Positions 54,613 through 64,000 of a DNA stretch of 64,000 nt are shown here, piece after piece (position 1 is the stretch's first letter; each line of letters opens with the position of its first letter). Made by a program: the position numbers and the translations under genes. The notes under the pieces were generated by a model. The model ran no database searches and was not told where the DNA came from. It was given only the letters and a program-made list of their open reading frames with translations. The DNA comes from Silurus meridionalis (lineage: Eukaryota > Chordata > Actinopteri > Siluriformes > Siluridae): contig NC_060906.1 of assembly GCF_014805685.1 (NCBI RefSeq), positions 18,730,164 through 18,794,163 of the forward strand. Reading direction: 5' to 3'.

Positions 54613-57600
54613 CATTAGGTGTGCCGTAATGCACTCCATAATGCTTCATTTAATTCTCTCATCTGCATAAACAAGGAAATTGCTCCATAAAAAGCTTCCC
54701 CGAGCATGCAGTACTCATCAAAGGTCAGTAGATTTCACTAAATGTTTCAAAAGCAGATAATGAGAGCAAATGACTGACATTTTAAATCAGCTGAAAAAGT
54801 GAAAAAGCGATATAAATCAAATGTTTTATTATTAGTGGAAAGTCATTTTCCACCTCGGCCTTCGGTGGTGTCCTACCTCAATCCACCTCTTAATACCACA
54901 TTATAGTGCCACAGCTATAAATACCATCAATATATTTGAGAAACGCAGTACACCAGAGCGCAGTACATCACAGACATGTATATCATGCAGTGAGAATGGA
55001 TGCAAATACTAAAGCAAGAAACCAAATTTACCCAAATTAGCTTCTTCTTTCACTGCAGCCACAGCTGCAACACCTGCATACACCATCTTTAGCAAAAGCT
55101 TTTATATTTAACCTCATAAAATGACCCTGGGTTTCTGTGCATTACCTTTTTTCTGGGGATTTTAAATAAAGGCAAATTTTGTATTATTGTGCAAATTCTA
55201 TGGGAAAGAAAATGCAAAAGCGTGGATGGTTCAGGAAAAAGCTTAACAATTGCTTTAAACTGTTTTGGCTGACTTTCCCTCATGGTGTCCAGCTTTTCGT
55301 AAAAAGTCCATCTTGAAAATGTCACTGTTAGTATATCTGTTACCAAATCAATTTATTCGCCTCGGTCTGCTATTGTGGAATGAAAAAGTCTACATGCATA
55401 TTTTTGAGCTTGTGCAGTTTACTACAGATGTGGCTTGAGTGCTAGGACTAATGCACTCTCTGACCATCGAATCAAATAACTTAAAAATGCCGATGTTATT
55501 GTACACTTGCTCGATGGCCCCGGTGTCGCCAAATCGAACAGCTTCAAGCAACATGTATTTTATGCTACAGGTGCCCACACTGTCGTTTCTGAAGGACTCA
55601 TGTTCATATTTCTTTGCCCCTGGTGACACATGATGTGAACGTCTGACAGGATAGAATCTCTAACATAAAAGACACTCCTGGAAGCAGCACAACTGAGAGA
55701 AAAGCACTAAAATGAAGAGAACTAAATGTTGGGAATAATTTTATACATATTCATAGACAAAAATACATTAAGACGTAAGTCAGTGATTCAGAGAGTGTTT
55801 AGGCCAGCGGAGAAAGCCTTGTTGGTCCTGACAGCTCACCACTGTTGTAATTATACTAAGCAACTTTGCAGGATGCAGACACCAAAAAACTAACTTACAT
55901 TACTTCTTAAATCATTTTTAGATATCTTGCGCCACTCTCTGGTTATAGAGTGTACATGAAACCAAGTTTGGTGCAATTTTGCTACAGTATCAGATTAGAT
56001 TAGATACAAACATCTTTGTTCGATTGTATTAATTGCACACATTTGTGTGGCAAAACTTTCTGGATTTGGTTAAAATAAAATAAAAAAAGCAGCTATTCTA
56101 TTCCTTTTATTTTCTATTTTGAACACTTTTATTCTCAAATAAATATCTATATATATTTTAATATTGTCTTCTACATAGATATTGGGTAGCAAATGAGTTG
56201 TGGAGGACACACACTTTCTTTCAGCTTTTCCCATTAGGGGTCGCTACAGCGGATCATCTATAATCATGATCCGCATGTTTGATTTGGCACATGTTTTTAT
56301 GCTGGATGCCCTTCCTAACGCAACCCTTCCCATTTATCCGAGCTTGGGACTGGCACTAAGAGTGCACTGGCTGGGGTTGGTTCCCTGACCGGGAATCAAA
56401 CCCAGGCCACAGAGATGAGAGCGCTGCATCCTAACCACTAGACCACCAGGGAACCCAGATGAATACACTTCGAACACACATTCTGTCTAAATGCCAAGCT
56501 TTGATTACGTTGGTAGTGACTGGAACAAAAAGCCTAATCAGTTCAGTTCATATATTCAGAAGCTAGCAGATGTCAAAATAGTGACTCTGAATGGAGATAT
56601 ATTTATATACTGGAGTATATATAATATATACACTCTAGCGTGCTAAGACTAAGTTCTCTACCCTTGAAAGACAATGCTCATCTGAAAACATCAATCTCCA
56701 CATTCTAAACAAGATTGGTTTGAAAGTAAATGATGCTATCTATGTCAGTCATTTCTGAAAAACAGGTTTTAAAGCGAATACATTTCTCCTAGTGAACTTT
56801 GCAGATCCAGGCCTCAGTGATCAACATATAAACTTGGCAAGCTTCATGATGGCATACATGTTTTTTACAGGTAGGGTGGAAACGCTGGGGAATTTCCCAC
56901 CATTCGCTAGATCTAATGAAGATGAACTCTACAAGACAACACAAGTCTAGAATATGAGGAAATGTTCAAAATGTTCAAAACAGCTTGGTGTTATTTTTGG
57001 ATGTGTCTCTAATCTACAAGAGGATCAGGCAACAAATACATAAGGGGTTTGTTGTTTGATGAATCTGTTTAGGAATATAATGATGACAGAAACATCTTTG
57101 TTACTGAAGGTGGTTCCGTCAGACCGTACCGAAAGGTCTGAATAATGTCATGCATTAAAGGTTATTGAGGAACATTCCACTCATCTAAAGAGCTACTAAT
57201 CTGTGTGGTCCAGGCTTCTCTACTCAATTTTTTATTCCATCATATTATCAGTCATGTAACTATAGGGGTTTTTTATTTTATTTGTATTATTGAATCATTT
57301 CAACTCATTTTCCCACTCATTAACTAGCACCATAATTTCACCGCTTATAACACATGGCACAAATTTGTTTAAAAAAAAAAAAAAAGAATGCACCAAAACT
57401 GAGACCTATTGTAAGTGCTTTATATATAGAGCTTAAGACATATATGATATAGTATAGCCTAACTATAGCTTTTAATGCATTTTGAATAACACAGACTTCA
57501 ATTAGGCAGCTCTGTGATAAATGATAAACTCTAATTGAATGTCCCAAACAGATTTATGCAAAAGGATTTATTGATTTTGTCATTCTTTTCATTCGATTAA

Positions 57601-57971
57601 AAAGGAGCATCTGCAGTGAAGTTGGCATGTCAGCACAGTCTACTGGTCTTTCAGAAGAAATTTGAATCTATAACATTAGTTACAGTCATACAGCCTGATA
57701 ATATCCCTTTAAGCATGAAATACAAAAAGAATAAACCCATTATTGGTCTTAAATTCTTGCATATGGTTCAACTATTGATCAATTTTAGGCTAGTCCTAGA
57801 CCTGGAACCGACCTTTAATTGTAGAGATACTTATTTTTGGTCTATGTATATCTCTTTTATGGTCAGTGTAGTCTAATTCAGAGTATTTAAAAACTGGTCA
57901 ATAATTTCTTCCATTTAGTTACAAAAGAGTAAGCTGTTATATCAGTTAACTCTTCCTTTTTTCACCTGCAG
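54613..57971 (+). other. region between filip1 main 3' end and alternative exon
   Basis: Contains a SINE (56210-56453) and otherwise nothing firmly recognised. A minus-strand frame at 55390-55629 has a protein-like composition but no identified family. Confidence 0.4.
56210..56453 (-). mobile_element. tRNA-Glu-derived SINE with RTE-type tail
   Basis: Minus strand 56453-56381 is a nearly complete tRNA-Glu-like head. The acceptor stem TCCCTGG pairs with TCAGGGA, the A box is GGTCTAGTGGTTAGG, the anticodon loop carries CTC, and the B box is GGTTTGATTCCCGG. No T-run terminator follows; instead a roughly 170-bp body ends in GCGACCCCTAATGGGAAAAG, the same 3' tail as the RTE LINE at 12577-13067. 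The body and missing terminator make it a SINE rather than a tRNA gene. Confidence 0.85.
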
Positions 57972-58200
57972 AAAATGTTGTGCTCCGTATGACTTTGGAG
58001 CCTCGTTGAGTTTTAGAACTAAAGTCAAACATCTCCACAGCTCAGACCGTTCAACTCCACAACTGTCCACATCTGGCACCTGAATCAGCACCACCCTGAA
58101 CTTAACCCTGGAACCAAGCTAGGAATCTGAAGCACACAAGTCCCTTTTGTTCCTGACATTTTCCTTAATATATTATGATTAAATGGATATTTTGCTAAGA
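57972..58200 (+). other. filip1: candidate alternative terminal exon of filip1
   Basis: An excellent acceptor (CTTCCTTTTTTCACCTGCAG) precedes 57972. Joined to the internal donor at 53879 (phase 1), the frame reads Glu then NVVLRMTLEPR and stops at 58007-58009, giving an alternative C-terminus after TRIPMSK. ATTAAA at 58178-58183 with GU-rich sequence beyond it could serve as the poly-A signal. The predicted variant is 1181 residues. No transcript evidence is available here. Confidence 0.45.
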
Positions 58201-58420
58201 TGTAAGTTTTGCTAAGATGTAAGTAAAGATATAAGTTGTGTTGTAATGGAATGTGAATGTATGTCAGTAGAAAGAGCTGTATTGAAATCATCATCATGCA
58301 AACACTACTGACAATTACATATAAGATACACATAAGATACATATACATATAAGATATCAATGATTGTATAGGAGAAATAGTTGATTGATTTTATTTTGTT
58401 TTAATTTTATAGGAATCAGA

Positions 58421-58424
<4 letters not shown>

Positions 58425-58480
<56 letters not shown>
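58425..58480. repeat. (TA)n microsatellite
   Basis: TA run in which the adjacent Tc1 element is inserted. Confidence 0.95.
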
Positions 58481-58482
<2 letters not shown>

Positions 58483-58485
<3 letters not shown>

Positions 58486-60089
58486 TCAGGTCCATAAATA
58501 TTAGGACATCGACACAATTCTAACATTTTTGGCTCTATACACCACCACAATGGATTTGAAATGAAACAAATACGTTGTCCTTTAACTGCAGACTGACAGC
58601 TTTAATTTGAGGGCATGTACATCCAAATCCGGTGAACGGTGTAGGAATTACAACAGTTTGCATATGTGCCTCCCACTTGTTAAGGGACCAAAAGTAATGG
58701 GCCAGAATAATAATCATGAATCAAACTTTCAATTTTTTAATACTTGGTTGCAAATCCTTTACAGTCAATTACAGCCTAAAGTCTGGAACGCATAGACATC
58801 ACCAGACGCTGGGTTTCATCCCTGGTGACGCTCTGCCAGGCCTCTACTGCAACTGTCTTCAGTTCCTGCTTGTTCTTAGGGCATTTTCCCTTCAGTTTTG
58901 TTTTCAGCAAGTGAAATGCATGCTCAATCGGATTCAGGTCAGGTGATTGACTTGGCCAATGCATAACATTCCACTTTTTCCCTTAAAAAACTCTTTGGTT
59001 GCTTTTGCAGTATGCTTTGGGTCATTGTCCATCTGCACTGTGAAGCGCCGTCCAATGAGTTCTGAAGCATTTGGCTGAATATGAGCAGATAATATTCCCT
59101 GAAACACTTCTGAATTCATTCTGCTGCTTTTGTCAGCAGTCACATCATCAATAAATACAAGAGAACCAGTTCCATTGGCAGCCATACATGCCCACACCAT
59201 GACACTACTGCAACCATGCTTCACTGATGAGGTGGTATGCTTAGGATCATGAGCAGTTCCTTTCCTTCTCCATAATCTTCTCTTCCCATCATTCTGGTAC
59301 AAGTTGATCTTGGTCTCATCTGTCCATAGGATGTTGTTCCAGAACTGTGGAGGTTTTTTTTAGATGTTGTTTGGCAAACTTTAATCTGGCCTTCCTGTTT
59401 TTGAGGCTCACCAATGGTTTACATCTTGTGGTGAACCATCTGTATTCACGCTGGTGAAGTCTTCTCTTGATTGTTGACTTTTACTCACATACACCTACCT
59501 CCTGGTTTTCTTTACCAGGAAAAGAATTCTTCGGTTATCCACCACAGTTGTTTTCCGTGGTCTTCTGGGTCTTTTGGTGTTGCTGAGCTCACCGGTGCAT
59601 TAATTCTTTTTAAGAATGTTCCAAACAGTTGTTTTGGCCACGCCTAATGTTTTTGCTATCTCTCTGATGGGTTTGTTTTGTTTTTTCAGCCTAATGATGG
59701 CTTGCTTCACTGTTAGTGACGGCTCTTTGGATCTCATCTTGGATAGTTGATAGCAACAGATTCCAAATGCAAATAGCATACTTGAAATGAACTCTGGACC
59801 CTTTTATCTGCTCATTGTAATTGGTATAATAAGGGGAATAACACACACCTGGCCATTGAACAGCTGAGAAGCCAATTGGCCCATTACTTTTGGTCCCTTA
59901 AAAAGTGGGAGGCACATATGCAAACTGTTGTAATTCCAACACCGTTCACCTGATTTGGATGTACATGCCCTCAAATTAAAACTGACAGTCTGTAGTTAAA
60001 GGACAACTTGTTCTTTTCAAAACCATTGTAGTGGTGTATAAAGAAATGTTAGAATTGTGTCGATGTCCCAATATTTATGGACCTGACTG
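58483..60089 (-). mobile_element. near full-length Tc1/mariner element, inactivated
   Basis: Terminal inverted repeats of about 220 bp (58483-58704 and 59872-60089) begin CAGTCAGGTCCATAAATATT and are flanked by TA, the usual target duplication. The minus strand carries the transposase described separately. The 1.6-kb length is normal for an autonomous Tc1 element, and the TIRs remain roughly 90% alike by eye, suggesting fairly recent insertion. Confidence 0.9.
58737..59737 (-). pseudogene. Tc1 transposase pseudogene
   Basis: The start is at 59737 (MRSKEPSLTVKQ), with a helix-turn-helix DNA-binding region containing REIAKTLGVAKTTVW. Then comes ILWTDETKIN with the first catalytic Asp, MDNDPKHTAKATKEFF with the second and PSQSPDLNPIEHAF with the Glu, which is a DD34E enzyme. 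An in-frame stop follows the helix-turn-helix (after WNILKKN). A one-base deficit near 58980 shifts the frame between the second and third catalytic residues, and a further stop lies about 13 codons before the normal end. It cannot make active enzyme as written. Confidence 0.88.
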
Positions 60090-60091
60090 TA

Positions 60092-60323
60092 TATATGTGC
60101 ATTTAGGATGGTATTGATGTGGAAATGTATTGTATACACCTACACTGAGATTATAGAATTACTATATAGAAATACGGATTATAAGACTTTATAGACATTA
60201 CAAGATAAAAGAAATATGGATTCCAACCATGTTGGTGCATGGAATTTAATTAGTTTTATTAACGCACGGTAAAATCTGTACAGTCTGGATGTGCTTCCTT
60301 AAGCAGAATTGGTCGATCATATG

Positions 60324-60404
<81 letters not shown>

Positions 60405-60984
60405 GACCTAGTACATGGGAATTGCAAGATATGATGAGCACTTTTATTAACAATAAAATGTTATCAGTGTTGTAATGTGTGTTAATATTGTATGTATAAC
60501 TTTTGACAGGAAAAAAGTGAGAAAGGATATAATGTAGGATACTGAAATAATTGTGATTATACAATCGAATGCAAGATATTTTAGAAGTATGTTGCATATT
60601 TCAGGTGTACTGCAGATGCACTTTTTACTCGCTTATGAATGTGCAGGTGTACAGGTTTGCCTAATAAAGTGGACAGTATGTGTAGCGTAGTGTATTACAT
60701 GGGTGAACATCAGAATTACTGTGTAGATGTATTATGGCGAATAATGTTATAATGTACAATGAGGCAAGATTTATTTGAACAGTTGGACAAGTATTGTAGG
60801 TAATACTACTGTATAAAGTTTTAAAGGAAATTTGGCACTGAGCATTTTGGGAGGAAGAATTGTCGGCTTTCGGAGATAACGCGGAAAATGTACACTTGTA
60901 AACGTATAATATATCTAGCAAATAAAAATCAATATGTCCATAAGAATGCTCAATATTCGACTCTTTGTATTGCATGGGTTGAGG
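60092..60984. other. spacer upstream of tmem30a
   Basis: Contains an (AT)n run at 60327-60401. No coding or RNA feature recognised. Confidence 0.4.
60327..60401. repeat. (AT)n microsatellite
   Basis: Perfect AT run of about 37 units. Confidence 0.95.
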
Positions 60985-61058
60985 TGACGTCATTACGCAG
61001 GGTGAACGTACCCACGTGATGCATGATGTCATCACGTTGGGTGAGTGTCAACTTCCGC
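60985..61058 (+). promoter_or_regulatory. tmem30a promoter motifs (CRE, E-box, ETS)
   Basis: A perfect CRE TGACGTCA (60985-60992), a CACGTG E-box (61013-61018), a CRE-like TGATGTCATCA (61024-61034) and an ETS-like ACTTCCGC (61051-61058) lie 230-310 bp before the tmem30a ATG in a CpG-richer block. No TATA box is seen. Confidence 0.5.
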
Positions 61059-61290
61059 AAAGAAGTCGCCTCGATGAAGCAGAAATAAACTGAAGCTAAA
61101 GCGGATAAAACTCTGCATTTGTTCTCCACGAGGTCGCATACATGCAGCTGTTAGGCATATCTAACATAGATTAAATAATATTAATAATAAAATATAGATT
61201 AAATAACTTAATAGCTGCGGGGTCTCGTATTTTGTCTGAATTAAACACTTGGGTAAGCTAAGCTAGTCTAGTCTGGCTTCAGCTGCAAAC

Positions 61291-61536
61291 ATGATGGCGT
61301 CCAGCTACAACGCTAAGGAGGAAGACGGCCATCATTCCGGGGCCTCGGGAGCCACTGGGAACGCCGTCCGGAGTAAGAAACCAGACAACACGGCTTTCAA
61401 ACAGCAGCGTTTACCGGCATGGCAGCCCATCCTTACAGCTGGCACGGTGTTACCCGCCTTCTTCGTTATAGGGCTGATCTTCATCCCTATCGGTATCGGT
61501 CTGTACGTTACCTCCAACAATATCAAGGAGTTTGAG
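61291..61536 (+). CDS. tmem30a: tmem30a exon 1 (residues 1-82)
   Basis: Encodes the cytosolic tail and first membrane segment, ending TSNNIKEFE. Donor GAG then GTGAGG, phase 0. Confidence 0.95.
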
Positions 61537-63801
61537 GTGAGGACGAGCAACACCGTGACTTGCATTTTACACTAGCTGTGATTTCGTCTTACTTCCTACA
61601 CACTTTGGTCATTAGCTGCTTGTCAGCAAAAATGTGTAAACGATGTTTCAAATGTGAGGCCAACTGCAGTGCTTGATGCACAGTTAGTTATTATTCTGGC
61701 AGCGTTAAGCTCATGTCAAGTAATTCTTTAACGAGCCGGTAAGAAAGCCGTTCCAGTCAGTGGAACCCAAGCACTAGGAAGCTGTCCCAATGGCAGCGAG
61801 GCACTATGAAAACTGTCAACAAATGGCAACAAATCATTATGAAAGCTGTCCAAGTGGCATCCAAGTAAGCTGTTCCATTCAGTGGAAGACAAGCACTATG
61901 AAAGTTGTCCCAATAGCAGTGATCCACCAGGAAGGTTGTCCCAGTGGCAATAAAGCACCAGAAAAGCTGTCCCAGTATCAACTAGGCACTATACAGCTGT
62001 CCAAATGGCAACAAATCACTAGGAAAGCTGTCCAAACGGCAGCCAAAAAAAGCTGTTCTGTTTAGAGGCAGCCATGCAGTAGGAAAGCAGTTCTGCTGGC
62101 AGCCAAGCACTAGGAAATTGTCCCAAAAGTGGCAGCCAAGCACTAGGATGGCTGTCTTAGTGGCAGCCAAAGCACTAGGATGGCTGTCCCAGTGGCAGCC
62201 ACGCACTGGGTTGGCTGTCCCAGTGGCAGCCAAGCACTAGGAACACTATTTTGATTGTGGTGTAGAAAGTACAACAGCAAAAGATTTGTCATGTAATGAT
62301 AACACATTAAAAGCACCCATATGGTTGGCTCGAAGAAAGTACAGGTTTGACTGCTTTAACGCTTGTTTTATTTAGCAGGTAGGTTTAACTTGTCTGTGGA
62401 AATATTTTTTTGCCATTGAGCAATGAGTTTCCAGTGGCTGCGCTGTGATTTCTGTAAAACAACGAGCTGTTTTTAGCGTAATTAACAAAAGTAAAAAAAA
62501 GAGTGCGGGTGCAATAACAATCGTTTACAGCTGTTATTGTAGCTGTTTAGCAGCTTGTTTTATAGATGTTAAATGTAGCTGTTTTGGAGAAACATGGCAA
62601 CGTTACGAACAACAACAAACAGCAAGGTTTTTTTTTTTTCTCAGTGTCTATAACTCTGTTTTTCTACTTTTTTTTGTGTGTGTGTTACCAGATTGATTAC
62701 ACAGGAACAGACGCCTCTAGTCCTTGCTACAACTGTTCACAAAGCAGCTGGAACAGCACAATGCCATGTAAATGCTCACTGCCCTTCTCTCTTGAGCAGC
62801 CCTTCGAGGTAAACCCACAGTTTGACTTTACTGTATACGCTTTAGTGTATTTAGATAGTGTATAATTATATATAGGTAGGTACTACGGGATTCATTTACA
62901 CAGAGGATTTGAGGAACTAAAGCACACTTACTGGATAGGTTCCTGTTTTGCTTTAAGACCACAAACAGCTGAACCTATAACGCACTCACTGGGAAACCAT
63001 GCCACTGCACTTTTACGCCGTTTGTCTTCATCTTTCAAGCTGACATTAAACAGAGTAGCTGTGTACTATAAGTGGAAAGTTTAGAAATAGAAAGCTTTGA
63101 AATATTACTTGACAAAGATAAGCAATGTCTATACTGAGGGGGTCCATGAATTTTAATTTAGAATAGTAGTGGTCTCTCCTAAATCAGAAGCACATCACAT
63201 TACAATTTTGCATCTTTAATTTTATGTGGATGAAATAATTATAAAATCATTTTAAAACTCACTATTTCTTCCTCCTCTTAATCCCCAGAGTAATGTTTTT
63301 ATGTACTACGGCCTTTCAAACTTCTACCAAAACCATCGTCGCTATGTCAAATCCAGAGATGACAGCCAGCTGAACGGGGACACGTCATCTCTCAAGGTAG
63401 AAATGCATTTGAAACATTCTCTACAGCCTCAGGTGACTGGTATGATCAGTAGTCCTCACTGTGTATGTTTTTCCACCACAGGATCCGAGCAAAGAATGTG
63501 AGCCGTACCGCATGATTGGAAAATCACCCATTGCCCCCTGTGGTGCTATCGCTAACAGCATGTTTAATGGTAGGGAAAAAAGGAATTTTTTTAGTGTCAT
63601 GGAAAAAGCCAGCATGGTTGTCAACAATTGTTGTTTTTCCTCTCTTTTCTGCAGACACACTGGAGTTGATTTATCTCGATCCCAATGGAACCAGGAACAT
63701 AATTCCTCTGGTGAAGAAGGGCATCGCCTGGTGGACTGATAAGCATGTGAAATTCAGAAACCCTGGTGGCAGTAACTCCAATCTCACTGCTGTTTTCCAA
63801 G
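61291..63801 (+). CDS. tmem30a: tmem30a (CDC50A), first five exons, gene continues right
   Basis: TMEM30A/CDC50A is the obligatory beta subunit of P4-ATPase phospholipid flippases, needed for their exit from the ER and for moving phosphatidylserine and phosphatidylethanolamine to the cytoplasmic leaflet. Exons: 61291-61536, 62692-62808, 63289-63396, 63482-63569, 63655-63801, all with GT-AG junctions in consistent phase. Residues 1-235 are encoded here (human 361). A cytosolic N-terminus with [20 protein letters not shown] leads into membrane segment 1 (about 48-72). The ectodomain follows, with sequons at N96, N103, N186, N197 and N229 and cysteines 94, 97, 108, 110, 163 and 177. The conserved [20 protein letters not shown] and [16 protein letters not shown] are clear. 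Membrane segment 2 lies beyond the window. ATG 61291 or 61294 could start; the second has the better context. Confidence 0.95.
61537..62691 (+). other. tmem30a: tmem30a intron 1
   Basis: About 1.15 kb, nearly half of it a minisatellite (61752-62250). No other feature. Confidence 0.85.
61752..62250. repeat. minisatellite, about 31-bp unit, in tmem30a intron 1
   Basis: About 16 imperfect copies of a unit close to GGCAGCCAAGCACTAGGAAA followed by GCTGTCCCAGT. The right-hand copies are the most alike and the left-hand ones diverged or deleted, which suggests growth at the right edge. The open frames across it are repeat artefacts. Confidence 0.9.
62692..62808 (+). CDS. tmem30a: tmem30a exon 2 (residues 83-121)
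   Basis: Acceptor GTTACCAG, donor GAG then [21 protein letters not shown] starts the ectodomain; it carries four cysteines and two sequons. 39 codons, phase 0. Confidence 0.95.
62809..63288 (+). other. tmem30a: tmem30a intron 2
   Basis: 480 bp with nothing recognised apart from splice signals. Confidence 0.85.
63289..63396 (+). CDS. tmem30a: tmem30a exon 3 (residues 122-157)
   Basis: Acceptor AATCCCCAG, donor AAG then GTAGAA. Contains [20 protein letters not shown], the family's most conserved stretch. 36 codons, phase 0. Confidence 0.95.
63482..63569 (+). CDS. tmem30a: tmem30a exon 4 (residues 158-186)
   Basis: Acceptor TTCCACCACAG, donor AATG then [16 protein letters not shown] and [14 protein letters not shown] are conserved. 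Ends after the first base of an Asp codon. Confidence 0.95.
63655..63801 (+). CDS. tmem30a: tmem30a exon 5 (residues 187-235)
   Basis: Acceptor TCTTTTCTGCAG, donor CAAG then GTAAAA. It reads [13 protein letters not shown], then [17 protein letters not shown], and ends AVFQ plus one base. The last AG in the window (63979-63980) does not give a valid next exon. Confidence 0.93.
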
Positions 63802-64000
63802 GTAAAAACGTAAAATTTCAGGATGAAAGACCTTTTAAATTAAATACAGATTGTAAAATGGCTAGTTTATAAATCTTAACGTGGTCCAAAGCCCGATTTA
63901 GTGTATTAAGTGCTTTGTGACCCTGAAAGTGGGAAGTTGGAGCTCAGATTAGTGTCACGTTTGACATTTATTCTTCCAGGTGGGTGCTAGTTCAAAGCAT

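Noticed and set aside
56381..56453. tRNA-Glu gene
   Set aside because: No T-run terminator follows and a SINE body with an RTE-like tail does; treated as a SINE head.
54613..60984. A COX7A2 gene between filip1 and tmem30a
   Set aside because: No matching coding segment is seen, and in human COX7A2 lies on the other side of TMEM30A.
61982..62233. 83-residue minus-strand frame in tmem30a intron 1
   Set aside because: Repetitive translation of the minisatellite.
63980..64000. Next tmem30a exon starting after the AG at 63979-63980
   Set aside because: Joined in phase it reads Gly-Gly-Cys then a stop, unlike the family; the real exon is beyond the window.

Overview
The window is vertebrate nuclear DNA, almost certainly from a teleost fish. 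Its genes have GT-AG introns, and non-coding sequence is AT-rich and full of dinucleotide and tetranucleotide microsatellites. The interspersed repeats are of types common in bony fish: many Tc1/mariner remnants, tRNA-derived SINEs and an RTE-type LINE end. A catfish or another ostariophysan would fit, but the species cannot be fixed from sequence alone. No prokaryotic, viral or CRISPR features are present.

Three protein-coding genes are supported. (1) hmbox1, minus strand, 5' part only: one coding exon at 1257-1748 and a candidate non-coding first exon ending at 10409, with a promoter-like block just above it. The rest lies beyond the left edge. (2) filip1, plus strand, all coding exons present: a candidate non-coding first exon ending at 22858, then coding exons at 36324-36624, 39411-39584, 40820-40998, 50010-52802 and 53819-54019. 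Once a one-base deficit in a C run at 52763-52766 is allowed for, the protein is about 1215 residues, close to human FILIP1 (1213). (3) tmem30a, plus strand, five exons from 61291 to 63801; its 3' part is beyond the right edge. FILIP1 and TMEM30A are also neighbours in the same relative orientation in human (6q14), while HMBOX1 is elsewhere in human (8p), so the hmbox1-filip1 neighbourhood is a different arrangement here.

Layout: 1-10.6 kb hmbox1 and its large intron; 10.7-22.6 kb intergenic, rich in transposon remnants; 22.6-58.2 kb filip1; 58.5-60.1 kb a nearly full-length but broken Tc1/mariner element; 61-64 kb tmem30a. The three genes share no pathway: HMBOX1 is a nuclear homeobox DNA-binding protein, FILIP1 a cytoskeletal filamin-interacting coiled-coil protein, and TMEM30A the beta subunit of P4-ATPase lipid flippases.

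The most useful new observations concern filip1. One is an apparent frameshift at a homopolymer. Another is a phase-compatible alternative terminal exon at 57972-58009, reached from an internal donor at 53879. A third is a phase-compatible alternative first exon ending at 49303, downstream of a perfect CArG box. A cluster of muscle-type motifs also lies about 0.6 kb upstream of the putative first exon. Among repeats, an RTE LINE end has a perfect 16-bp target-site duplication, and a tRNA-Glu-like SINE shares the LINE's 3' tail. I found no convincing undescribed system.
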